Shown here piece after piece: positions 52,474-61,034 of a stretch of 64,000 nt of DNA. The DNA lies in NCBI GenBank assembly GCA_019637615.1, contig JAHBVJ010000001.1, forward strand, positions 186,001 through 250,000, read 5' to 3'. Position 1 is the first letter of the stretch; the number at the start of each line of letters is the position of its first letter. Under the pieces are notes generated by a model. The model was given only the letters and a program-made list of their open reading frames with translations, searched no databases and had not been told where the DNA came from. The position numbers and the translations under genes were made by a program. Source of the stretch: Anaerolineae bacterium (lineage in GTDB: Bacteria > Chloroflexota > Anaerolineae > Aggregatilineales > UBA2796).

Positions 52474-54210
52474 ATGACCGATAACGCGCAGCCAGAGATA
52501 TCTATCGAGACGAAAATCCGGACGCTTAGTAAGCAGATCACAGATATGGTCGCCATGCTGAAGGCGCAGCGGGATATGCTTGAGAAGCGGAACATTGCGT
52601 TGCCGCTGGAGCCGTTAGCGCAGCTAAAATCGGTCTCCGATGGGCTGACCGATCTGGCCAATAACCTCGGTGGCGATAACATTGAAGTACAGCAGCTCCG
52701 CGAACTGGCGCGCACGACCGAAGTGATCAACTCCTCGCTCGATCTCGACCTGATCTTGAACGACGTGATCGATACCGTCATCCAGTTGACCAAAGCCGAG
52801 CGTGGCTACATCGTGCTGAACAACCCTGAATCAGGCAAGATGGAGTTCCGCGTCGCCCGCAACATCGATCAGCGCACCTTGTCGAACGAAGAATTCATCG
52901 TCAGCCGCACAGTGGTAGATCGGGTAGCCTCGCAAGGCGAGCCCATCGTCACTTCCAACGCCGAGATCGACAAGCGCTTCACTGGCTCGGAAAGTATCGC
53001 TAATTATATGTTGCGTAGCATCCTGTGCGTACCGCTCAAACGTAAGGGCGAGGTTAAAGGCGTGATCTACGCGGATAACCGGATGCGCCCCGATGTTTTC
53101 AGTGAACGCGAACAGCGCTTGGTTTATGCTTTCGCGAATCAGGCTACTATCGCCATCGAGAATGCCCGCCTATTCGAAAATCTGCGCATGACGCTGTCGC
53201 AGATCATCGCCGTCAAAGAATTCATGGACAATGTCTTCACCTCGATCCCCAGCGGTGTGATTGCCACGGACGGGCTAGACATCGTGACCACCATGAACGA
53301 ATCTGCTGCCCGCATCCTCGGCATTCCCTTAGAGGCCGCCGTTGGCAAATCATTGTGGGACATCCTGCCCGATCTCTACGCAGGCTTCGATGATCTGTTC
53401 CGTGAGGTGCGCGAACAGAATCGCGAAGAATTGATCGAAGTAGAGCCAGTGATCGAGCGGCGCGGACAGGTCAGCTTGAACGTACGCCTCAGCCCGCTAA
53501 AAGATACCAGTGACGTGACGCGCGGTGTGACGCTGGTGCTGGACGATCTGACTGAACTCAAGCAGCGTCAGGCGCAATTGAGCGTGGTGCGTCGCTATTT
53601 GCCGCTGGTCGATAACATCAAGGCCATTGACGAACTTGAACTCGGTGGTGTGGAGCGTGAAATCAGTGTTTTGTATTGCGATGTGCGCGGGTTCTCCACG
53701 TTCAGCGAAACCCTCCCGCCTGAAGAGCTGATGACGGTCATTAACAAATATATGACGGTCAGTAGTGAAGCGATCACGCTCCACGAAGGTATTATCGACA
53801 AGTACATGGGCGATGCCGTCGTTGGTCTATACAACACGCAGTTGAATCCACAGCAAGATCATGCGTTGCGTGCGGTACGCTCTGCTATCGCCATGGTTAG
53901 CGACGTAGCCGACCTCCACGAAACACTGCCGCCTGAACAGCGCTTGCTGTATGGCATCGGTGTGCATACTGGTTCAGCGATCCTCGGTAATGTAGGCAGC
54001 CCGCGCCGGAAAGAATTCACCGTGATCGGGGATACATTGCAATTTGCCAAGACACTGCAAGAAAATGCCCCCGGCGGCGAAGTGCTGATCAGTCAGGAGA
54101 CTTATGATCTGGTGCAGCACGCCATCCACGCCGAATTGACCGAACCGCGCAAAGCCAAAAGCGGTGACGATCTGCCGCCGATGTACCGTGTGTTGGGGCT
54201 GCGCGCCTGA
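52474..54210 (+). CDS. GAF-PAS class III cyclase, degenerate transition-state site
   Basis: Second paralogue, 578 aa with the ATG at 52474 (GTG at 52465 is poorer). It has the same GAF-PAS-cyclase order as its neighbour. Metal residues Asp403 (YCDVRGF) and Asp447 (DKYMGDAVVG) and Lys443 are intact. The transition-state residues are not: the usual Asn is Gln523 and the usual Arg is Thr527 (GDTLQFAKT). It matches the C1 half of mammalian adenylyl cyclase and lacks what its tandem neighbour keeps. A heterodimer would restore one active site; this is inference from known class III chemistry. Confidence 0.9.
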   Translation: MTDNAQPEISIETKIRTLSKQITDMVAMLKAQRDMLEKRNIALPLEPLAQLKSVSDGLTDLANNLGGDNIEVQQLRELARTTEVINSSLDLDLILNDVIDTVIQLTKAERGYIVLNNPESGKMEFRVARNIDQRTLSNEEFIVSRTVVDRVASQGEPIVTSNAEIDKRFTGSESIANYMLRSILCVPLKRKGEVKGVIYADNRMRPDVFSEREQRLVYAFANQATIAIENARLFENLRMTLSQIIAVKEFMDNVFTSIPSGVIATDGLDIVTTMNESAARILGIPLEAAVGKSLWDILPDLYAGFDDLFREVREQNREELIEVEPVIERRGQVSLNVRLSPLKDTSDVTRGVTLVLDDLTELKQRQAQLSVVRRYLPLVDNIKAIDELELGGVEREISVLYCDVRGFSTFSETLPPEELMTVINKYMTVSSEAITLHEGIIDKYMGDAVVGLYNTQLNPQQDHALRAVRSAIAMVSDVADLHETLPPEQRLLYGIGVHTGSAILGNVGSPRRKEFTVIGDTLQFAKTLQENAPGGEVLISQETYDLVQHAIHAELTEPRKAKSGDDLPPMYRVLGLRA

Positions 54211-54485
54211 CAAATTCCTGTTTATGGGCGATTGTCGAGAGTGTCACGGTTGGGTGATGCCTTCTTCGGCGCGCGATTCGCGGCTGGCGGACTATCGACT
54301 GCTACATGATGTCTAGAATGAGCATCCCATAACAGATTTGTTCATATCGAAATAGGCACTCACTGGTTAGATTGACTCGCCTATGTCACCAATGTATAAT
54401 CCCGCTTAGTCCCAATGAAGAAAATTGAGTATTTATCAATTTTCCCTAAACCGATGGCGGCTGCCCGAAAGCCAAGAGGCTAGAG
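54211..54485. other. Intergenic gap before PATAN gene
   Basis: About 275 bp with no recognisable gene, separating the cyclase pair from the PATAN/GTPase genes. A TATAATC box at 54395-54401 may be part of a promoter for the PATAN gene. Confidence 0.4.
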
Positions 54486-55379
54486 ATGCCAAGACAGTTA
54501 CGAGGAACACTCCAAGACCTCCATACAACGCAACTGCTGCACCTGATCAATCTAGCGAAAAAGACCGGCACGCTGCACGTCTACGAAGGCGTGAAAACCG
54601 GACGCGAGATTATCATGGGCGACGGGGAAACCAAGCGCCCGGAAGTGGTGCCGGGGAAAGAGCGTGTGAAGGTTGCTTTCCGTGAAGGAAAATTGATCCA
54701 TGCAGTATCTGCCGAGCGCGATGGTCATCTAGCGACGGTGCTGCACAAATCCGGCAAACTGAATGATGAGCAACATCGTATCATTCGTCAGAAAGCGGCG
54801 CAGGCCAGCGATAAAGCCTTGGCCTTGCTGCTGATCAACGCGAATTACGTCTCTCAGCAAGATATCATCACCAGCGTGCGCCGCTTCACCCTCGACATCA
54901 TGTATGATGTCGCCACGTGGGAAAAAGAACCCTTTCTCTTTGAAGAGGCCGAGCTTCCTCCTGTAGATCGCATCACGGTACCAATTGATCTGGAACCTGT
55001 CATTTACGATCTCTCGCAGAAGCGCGTCGATGCCGACCGACTCTCCAAAGAGTTGCCGAATCTCGATTTTGCGCTCAAATTTCCAGAAGCGCCGAGCGAA
55101 AAATTCAAGGGTATCCAGCTCAGCGTCGAAGAATGGCGCGTGGTATCCTTCATCAATCCCAAAAATTCGATCCGTCAGATTGCCAAGGCGTGCAACATGA
55201 CGGACATGGAAATCCGCCGCGTCGTCATTGGATTGCTGAACGCGGGGCTGGTCGAGTTGGTGCGTCCGGCTATGGCAGAACCAGCCCGTGCTGGCTCTGG
55301 AATGCGCAAACCGATGGGCGTGACGAAAGATCAGCGGCCTATGATCGAAAAGCTGATTAATCGGATCAAGAGCGTCTAA
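54486..55379 (+). CDS. PATAN (DUF4388) domain protein
   Basis: A 297-residue cytosolic protein. The N-terminal PATAN/DUF4388 domain (LRGTLQDLHTTQLLHLINLAKKTGTL, then GKLIHA near 62) is followed by a helical segment and a C-terminal winged-helix-like part (IRQIAKACNMTDMEIRRVVIGLLNAGLVE). Such proteins are typically encoded next to a small GTPase in Chloroflexota, Deinococcus and myxobacteria. The GTPase starts 43 bp downstream. The likely role is signal integration with that GTPase; partner and output are inferred. Confidence 0.87.
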   Translation: MPRQLRGTLQDLHTTQLLHLINLAKKTGTLHVYEGVKTGREIIMGDGETKRPEVVPGKERVKVAFREGKLIHAVSAERDGHLATVLHKSGKLNDEQHRIIRQKAAQASDKALALLLINANYVSQQDIITSVRRFTLDIMYDVATWEKEPFLFEEAELPPVDRITVPIDLEPVIYDLSQKRVDADRLSKELPNLDFALKFPEAPSEKFKGIQLSVEEWRVVSFINPKNSIRQIAKACNMTDMEIRRVVIGLLNAGLVELVRPAMAEPARAGSGMRKPMGVTKDQRPMIEKLINRIKSV

Positions 55380-55422
55380 CCGATATCTATCATCATCACC
55401 GAACAGTGAGAGAGTAGCTACG

Positions 55423-55959
55423 ATGCAAACCGTAAAGATGGTCATCACCGGGCCGTACGCTTCCGGTAAAACGGAATTCATTCGTTCCATCAGCGAAATT
55501 GACGTGGTCAATACTGAAGCCAATGTCACGCCGGGGACGATGGAAGCGGAGATTAAGAGTCAAACTACCGTCGCGATGGACTTCGGGCGCATCACCGTCG
55601 ATGACGATTTAGTCTTATACCTGTTCGGGACGCCCGGTCAGCGCCGTTTCGACTTCATGTGGGAAATCCTTGCCGAAGGGATGCTCGGCTTCGTGGTCAT
55701 GGTCGATAGCACCAAGCCCGAAACCTTCCGTGAAGCCAAATCCATCCTCGAAACCTTCCGTGCCTATGCCCCGACGCCCTACGTCGTCGCCGCCAACAAA
55801 CAGGATATGGCGGAAGCGTGGCCTGCCGAAGATTTGCGGATAGCACTGCGCATCGAAGATAACGTCAAATTGCTGCCTTGTGTCGCCCGTAACAAAGAGA
55901 CGGTCAAACAAGTGCTGCTCGAACTGCTATATGCTATCCTAGAGGAAATGGATACGTAG
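55423..55959 (+). CDS. Small Ras-like GTPase paired with PATAN protein
   Basis: A 178-residue GTPase with P-loop GPYASGKT (10-17), a switch-region GTPGQRRF, and NKQD. It resembles the GTPases found beside DUF4388 proteins and in Streptomyces conservon operons, as well as MglA-like proteins. The ATG at 55423 follows GAGAG. It should cycle between GTP and GDP states and work with the PATAN protein immediately upstream. The GAF-PAS cyclases upstream and the hydrolase downstream may be part of the same signalling unit. Confidence 0.9.
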   Translation: MQTVKMVITGPYASGKTEFIRSISEIDVVNTEANVTPGTMEAEIKSQTTVAMDFGRITVDDDLVLYLFGTPGQRRFDFMWEILAEGMLGFVVMVDSTKPETFREAKSILETFRAYAPTPYVVAANKQDMAEAWPAEDLRIALRIEDNVKLLPCVARNKETVKQVLLELLYAILEEMDT

Positions 55960-56021
55960 CATACGCCGCCTACGCTTCATCCTTCTATTTCGCGGCAACA
56001 TCACCTTGGGAGCCTTGTCGG

Positions 56022-56828
56022 GTGGCCTCACTTGTAACCGATCAGGGAATCATTCACTACGAGACGCACGGTAGAGGACGCCCCGTCCTCTTGCTGCACG
56101 GTTGGCTTGGGTCGTGGCAGCTCTATCGGCGCACCATCGAAAATCTCGGTAAAGACTTCCGTACCTATGCCCTAGATTTCTGGGGCTTTGGTGAGTCCGA
56201 CACCATCAAAGAAACACAGCTATTCGCCGTCGATAATTTTGTCGAGATGGTTGCCCAATTCATGGACAACATGGGCATCGCCAAAGCGCCCCTCATCGGG
56301 CATTCGATGGGCGGTACCGTCTCCCTCAGCACGGCAATCCGCTACCCTGAAAAGGTCGTCAAAGTCGTGGTGATCGGCTCCCCCATTGTCGGCAGTTCGC
56401 TAAACTTTTTTCTCAAATTAGCGGGCATTCCATTCATTGCGGCGCTGCTATTCAAGTTCCCACCGCTGCTCAAGTTGGTCATCGGCATGATCGCTTATTT
56501 TCTTAGCACGCCCAAAGATCGTAGCGCGCTCACCCGCATGATCATGCAAGACCTCTCGCAGATGACGATGAACTCGTTTTTTCAGAGCATCGGCACCTTG
56601 CGCCGTACCGATTTGCGCCCTATGCTCAACAAAGTCACCGTGCCCACGCTCGGCATGTACGGACGCTGGGATATGATCGTCCACCCCAACCAGAGCAAAG
56701 CGCTCAAGGCGGGCGTCAGTCAGGCCCAAATCTCGTGGTACAAAGATGCTGGTCACTTCATCATGATGGATAGCCCCGACCGTTTTAACGGCGAACTGCG
56801 CGATTTTCTATCGATGAAACACACCTGA
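56022..56828 (+). CDS. Alpha/beta hydrolase
   Basis: A 268-residue hydrolase with GHSMGG (nucleophile Ser95) and an HGW-type oxyanion motif near residue 26 (LLLHGWLGS). The catalytic Asp lies in GRWDMIVHP and the His in AGHFIMMD. The GTG start at 56022 has GGAG 9 bases upstream. It lies 62 bp after the GTPase gene. Substrate is unknown. It is less similar to RsbQ than the hydrolase at 51-863. Confidence 0.87.
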   Translation: MASLVTDQGIIHYETHGRGRPVLLLHGWLGSWQLYRRTIENLGKDFRTYALDFWGFGESDTIKETQLFAVDNFVEMVAQFMDNMGIAKAPLIGHSMGGTVSLSTAIRYPEKVVKVVVIGSPIVGSSLNFFLKLAGIPFIAALLFKFPPLLKLVIGMIAYFLSTPKDRSALTRMIMQDLSQMTMNSFFQSIGTLRRTDLRPMLNKVTVPTLGMYGRWDMIVHPNQSKALKAGVSQAQISWYKDAGHFIMMDSPDRFNGELRDFLSMKHT

Positions 56829-56875
56829 ACCCGTCCTCCTCAGTTTCAACTGCGTGAGCTAGCTTGAGGCAGAGT

Positions 56876-57601
56876 ATGGATAACAATGCTGACCGAGAGT
56901 TGGCTCGACTTCTGTCGGAATGGGCAACACCAGTTGAAGTAGATGCTCAGAGTGATATTTCTCGGCGGAACTTGCTATGGGCGCAGATCCTCACGCTATT
57001 TGAATCTGGGCAAACTACGGAATTGAGTTTGCTTCAGACGCTTACATCACTGTTTCGAAATGCAGATTTGCGTGGTAAGTCTGATCTGATTTATCTCATG
57101 GATGCTCTCGTCTATTCAAGCACAGAGCGCGACGGATATGGCTATCCTGAACTATTTTGGCTCGTAGTTGAATCAAACATTCTCTTTGAATTTAGTGATA
57201 TTAGCGACGTAGGCAGATTCATTGGAGGGTTTCTGTGTCGAACTGGCGGGGTTGAGGCCACCCGTTCATATTTAATCCACAAACTACTTAGCAAAGATAC
57301 GGCGACACACGCTAATGCTCTAGTGGCTTTTTATGCAACAGGCCATTCTCTGCAAAGTTTGAGAGCCGTGGTCGAACTTGCTCCAGAACCCAATAACAGC
57401 AACGCTCAACTCTACGTCTTCATTTACATAGATGCTTGGACATTTCTTGCCAAAAATAGGGATGTCAAACTCACACCGACAGATAAGTTAGCGCTCACTG
57501 CCTTTTTTAGTCGTGGATTGGCCTTGATGAATTCATTCAAGCCAAATTATTGCCAAAAGGCTCTAGCGATTCTGGAAGAAACGCATATTGAGACTCAATA
57601 A
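56876..57601 (+). CDS. Unknown alpha-helical protein
   Basis: A 241-residue protein from the ATG at 56876, which follows GAGG; the frame could extend to a TTG at 56864. It is predicted mostly helical, with no known domain, signal peptide or membrane segment. Its A/T content is visibly higher than that of its neighbours and its codon use differs, which suggests recent acquisition. No mobile element is adjacent. Its relation to the polyamine genes that follow is not evident. Confidence 0.65.
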   Translation: MDNNADRELARLLSEWATPVEVDAQSDISRRNLLWAQILTLFESGQTTELSLLQTLTSLFRNADLRGKSDLIYLMDALVYSSTERDGYGYPELFWLVVESNILFEFSDISDVGRFIGGFLCRTGGVEATRSYLIHKLLSKDTATHANALVAFYATGHSLQSLRAVVELAPEPNNSNAQLYVFIYIDAWTFLAKNRDVKLTPTDKLALTAFFSRGLALMNSFKPNYCQKALAILEETHIETQ

Positions 57602-57697
57602 GCCTGCGTTGTTGGCAGATTAGACAACTCTCACAAATACCAGTAGCGCATCGCCAAGAGGACTGGTTATAATCCCCAATCACGCCCGAATGCACCA

Positions 57698-58594
57698 ATG
57701 CGGATTTTGCCAATGGCAACCACGCGTATCAGTTTCACCGAACGTCGCCGCCGGGGGCAGACGCGCATCCTCGTTCTCCCCGCCGCGTTATGGATGATCC
57801 TATTTTTCATCCTGCCACTACTCGTTGTGGTGGTCTACAGTTTCATGACACCGAGTCGCCTCTACCAAGCGGTGACGCCGTTCACGATCACCAACTACCA
57901 GAAGATTCTGGATAACACCTATATTAGTGTGATGCTGCGTTCCATTGGAACCGCTGTCACCACCACCATCTTCTGCGCGCTGATCGGCTATCCCATCGCC
58001 TATTTCATCGCCACCCGCAGTCCGCGCTGGCGAAACATCTTCTTGATGCTGGTGATCGTACCCTTCTGGACGAATTTCGTCGTCCGCACCTACGCCATCA
58101 TCTTCACCATTAACGATGGCGGCTTGGTCAATTCTTTGCTTGGTGACTATCTCCACGTCATCAACGCGCCGATCAATATGCTGTATACGCCGTTCGCGGT
58201 CTATGTCGGGCTGATCTACGGTTACTTGCCGTTCATGATCCTGCCCATGTACACCAGCATCGAAAAATTCAACTTCCGCCTGATGGAAGCCGCTGCCGAT
58301 CTCGGTGCGAACGATTTGCGTGCCTTCTGGCGCGTGATGCTCCCCGCCACGCTGCCCGGTGTCTGGGCAGGTTGCATTCTCGTCTTTATCCCTGCCCTTG
58401 GTGCCTACATCACGCCTGACCTTCTCGGCGGTGCAAAGTTCCTCATGATGGGCAACCAGATCAAGACGTTTATGGATAGTCCAACAGGTAAGCCGAGCGG
58501 CGCGGCGCTGTCGGTGGTGATGATGGCGGTAGTCGTCATAGCGCTGATCTTCTACTATCGATTCGCTGATCGGGATGCGCGTGCGGTTGGCTGA
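57698..58594 (+). CDS. PotB-like polyamine ABC transporter permease
   Basis: A 298-residue permease with six predicted helices and the cytosolic EAA loop EAAADLGANDLRAFWRVMLPATLPG. It forms the inner-membrane channel with the PotC-like protein. The ATG at 57698 has a weak site, and the ATG at 57713 has GGAT 8 bases upstream. Gene order permease, permease, binding protein is that of potBCD, but no PotA ATPase gene is present in the window. Confidence 0.92.
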   Translation: MRILPMATTRISFTERRRRGQTRILVLPAALWMILFFILPLLVVVVYSFMTPSRLYQAVTPFTITNYQKILDNTYISVMLRSIGTAVTTTIFCALIGYPIAYFIATRSPRWRNIFLMLVIVPFWTNFVVRTYAIIFTINDGGLVNSLLGDYLHVINAPINMLYTPFAVYVGLIYGYLPFMILPMYTSIEKFNFRLMEAAADLGANDLRAFWRVMLPATLPGVWAGCILVFIPALGAYITPDLLGGAKFLMMGNQIKTFMDSPTGKPSGAALSVVMMAVVVIALIFYYRFADRDARAVG

Positions 58595-58661
58595 GGCTGA
58601 CTGTAAATAACAAACATGCAAAGTCGCAGAAAATCTAGCTGACGAGGTGACCAATTGCTAT

Positions 58662-59579
58662 ATGGCAAATACAACATTAACATCCCCTAACCCCGGCGCG
58701 ACGGGCATAGACATGCGTCAACTGCGTGCCGATCTTGCGATGCGGCAAGCAGGTGGCATCCTCGGACGCATCATACCTGCCCTCGGATTCTTGTTTCTGT
58801 GGATTCCCATCATTGTTTTGATCGTCTTTTCTTTCAACAATTCTCGCAGCAATGCGGTTTGGGCGGGCTTCACCACCGATTGGTACACCTTATTATTTAG
58901 CGGACAGTTTTCGACCGAGCGCCGCTTTAGTACTGAATTTCTCGTTGCCGCGCTGCAAAACAGCCTCGTGATCGGCCTAATTTCGACCTTTATTTCGACT
59001 ATCCTCGGCACGCTGATGGCGATCGGTCTTGAGCGCTTCCAATTTCGCGGGCGACGGCTGATTGATCTCATCATGTATCTGCCCGTTGTGATCCCCGAAG
59101 TGACGATGGGGTTGTCGCTGCAAATCTTCTTTTCGGTAGCCGCCCGCAACATCAATAATACGTTTGGCACCAGCATCCCGACTCTCAGCATTTTGACGGT
59201 CATCATCGGGCATGTGGTCTTCTGTATGCCCTTTGTGACCATCACCGTGCGTGCCCGTCTCGCCGGGATGCCCAAGAATTATGAGGATGCAGCCCGCGAC
59301 CTCGGCGCGAATGAGTGGACGACCTTTCGTCGTGTGACGTTGCCGCTGCTGATGCCCGGTATCTTGGCGGGTGCGCTCCTTGCGCTGACTTTGTCGCTCG
59401 ATGACTTTGTGGTGACGCTGTTCACGGCTGGTCCCGGCACGACCACCCTGCCCGTTTTCGTCTACGGCATGATCAAATTCGGCGTCAATCCGAGTATCAA
59501 CGCCATTTCTACGCTGATCGTCGCGGTATCGATGAGTCTCGTGTTGTTCTCCATCGTGGCGCAGCGCAATCGAACCTAA
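58662..59579 (+). CDS. PotC-like polyamine ABC transporter permease
   Basis: A 305-residue permease with six predicted helices and the EAA loop EDAARDLGANEWTTFRRVTLPLLMPG. The ATG at 58662 follows GAGGTGA; a GTG at 58647 gives a longer frame. It follows the PotB-like gene by 67 bp. Together they should move a polyamine delivered by the PotD-like protein that follows. Confidence 0.92.
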   Translation: MANTTLTSPNPGATGIDMRQLRADLAMRQAGGILGRIIPALGFLFLWIPIIVLIVFSFNNSRSNAVWAGFTTDWYTLLFSGQFSTERRFSTEFLVAALQNSLVIGLISTFISTILGTLMAIGLERFQFRGRRLIDLIMYLPVVIPEVTMGLSLQIFFSVAARNINNTFGTSIPTLSILTVIIGHVVFCMPFVTITVRARLAGMPKNYEDAARDLGANEWTTFRRVTLPLLMPGILAGALLALTLSLDDFVVTLFTAGPGTTTLPVFVYGMIKFGVNPSINAISTLIVAVSMSLVLFSIVAQRNRT

Positions 59580-59782
59580 GCATGATGCCAACGATGGAAG
59601 CCAAATCGAACGTGGAGAGTGTTGAACGAGCTTGAAAATCGATGATTATCCCGATGGCGCAAGCACCTTAAGTTGCCGTTCCCATCCTGAGGCATGATAA
59701 GGATGGGCAACTTGATTGGTGGTTGTCTCATTATTAACGTCAACCCGAATACATGGTTCTATTTCAAACGGAGAGATTTCGC

Positions 59783-60865
59783 ATGAACAAGAAACACGTC
59801 CTTTTGCGGGGGGTACTTACACTTGCCTTGCTTGTTGTTGTGCTCGGCGCAGCAACCACGGCAAAAGCACAAAAGAAAACCCTTCACGTCTACAACTGGA
59901 CAACCTATATCGCGGATAACACCATCAGTGATTTCGAGAAGAAGTTCGATGTTGATGTGGTCTACGATACCTACGCCGATATGTCCGAGATGTACGCCAA
60001 GTTCCAAGCGGGCAATCCCGGTTACGATGTCGTCGTGCCTTCCTATGACTATGTGCCCATCATGATCAAGGCTGGCTTGCTGGAAGAACTCGATCTCAGC
60101 AAGATTCCCAACTTCGCCAATCTCACCGAATCCTTCAAGAATCCCGGTTACGATCCCGGTAACAAGTATTCCATCGCCTATCAGTGGGGCACCATCGGCA
60201 TTGGCTACAATGCCACCAAGCTCGGCAAGGACATCACGAGCTTTGATGATATGTTTGCCCCTGAGCTGAAGGGTCGCATTTCGATCCTCGAAAGCCAGCG
60301 CGAGACGATGTCGATGTTCTTGCACTACTTGGGCAAGGATGCCAACTCCACTGATCCGGCTGACCTCGAAGCACTCAAGCAGTTCTTCATCGAAAAGAAG
60401 GATTGGATCGTCTCGTTCCATGAGGCTGATGCACAATTTGCCATCGCCAAGGGCGACATCGACGCCGCGACGGTCTGGAGCGGCGACATGCTGCAAGTCA
60501 TCGCTGATCCCGCCAACAAAGACCTCGGTCTGAAGTACATTATTCCGGCGGAAGGTGGTCTGCTGTGGACGGATAACCTCGCCATTCCCAAAGGAGCGCC
60601 CGAACTCGATCTCGCCTACGAATTCCTTAACTACATCCTTGATCCGCAAGTCGGCGCGGATATTTCCAACTACACGCAGTACGGCACGCCCAATCAGGCT
60701 TCTCTCGATCAAGGTTTGATCGACAAGGAACTGATGGATAATCCTGCCATTTATCCGCCCAAGGAAGTGCTCGAAAAGTGCTTCACCCTCACCGAACTGG
60801 ATGATGCCGCCCAGACTCTCTACGATGATACGTGGGCAGCTATCAAAGCCGAAGTCAGCCAATAG
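59783..60865 (+). CDS. PotD-like polyamine-binding protein
   Basis: A 360-residue periplasmic binding protein with a cleavable signal peptide (about 1-28, ending AKAQ), followed by LHVYNWTTYIADNTISDFEK, the PotD/PotF start. It lacks a lipobox Cys. The ATG at 59783 has GGAGA 8 bases upstream; the upstream extension to 59753 has none. It should capture spermidine, putrescine or a similar cation and deliver it to the two permeases. A perfect 16-bp hairpin lies after the gene at 60908-60939. Confidence 0.92.
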   Translation: MNKKHVLLRGVLTLALLVVVLGAATTAKAQKKTLHVYNWTTYIADNTISDFEKKFDVDVVYDTYADMSEMYAKFQAGNPGYDVVVPSYDYVPIMIKAGLLEELDLSKIPNFANLTESFKNPGYDPGNKYSIAYQWGTIGIGYNATKLGKDITSFDDMFAPELKGRISILESQRETMSMFLHYLGKDANSTDPADLEALKQFFIEKKDWIVSFHEADAQFAIAKGDIDAATVWSGDMLQVIADPANKDLGLKYIIPAEGGLLWTDNLAIPKGAPELDLAYEFLNYILDPQVGADISNYTQYGTPNQASLDQGLIDKELMDNPAIYPPKEVLEKCFTLTELDDAAQTLYDDTWAAIKAEVSQ

Positions 60866-60907
60866 GATGAGTGCGCCCTGTGAGAACTCGCGGGGCATAT
60901 TTCGGCG

Positions 60908-60939
60908 CAAGAACATGATCCGCGCGGATCATGTTCTTG
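60908..60939 (+). terminator. Perfect 16-bp palindromic hairpin
   Basis: A 32-base perfect palindrome with GATCCGCGCGGATC at its centre, about 42 bp after the PotD-like gene. No long T-run follows. It probably ends the transporter unit or separates it from the aminotransferase gene. Confidence 0.6.
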
Positions 60940-61034
60940 TTACAATCTAAAAACTCTTGAGTCCCAACGGGACTCCGATATTCAGCCTGATGCGTCCGTA
61001 TCGGGCATTTACTTTACGCCGGAGAATTCCCCTC

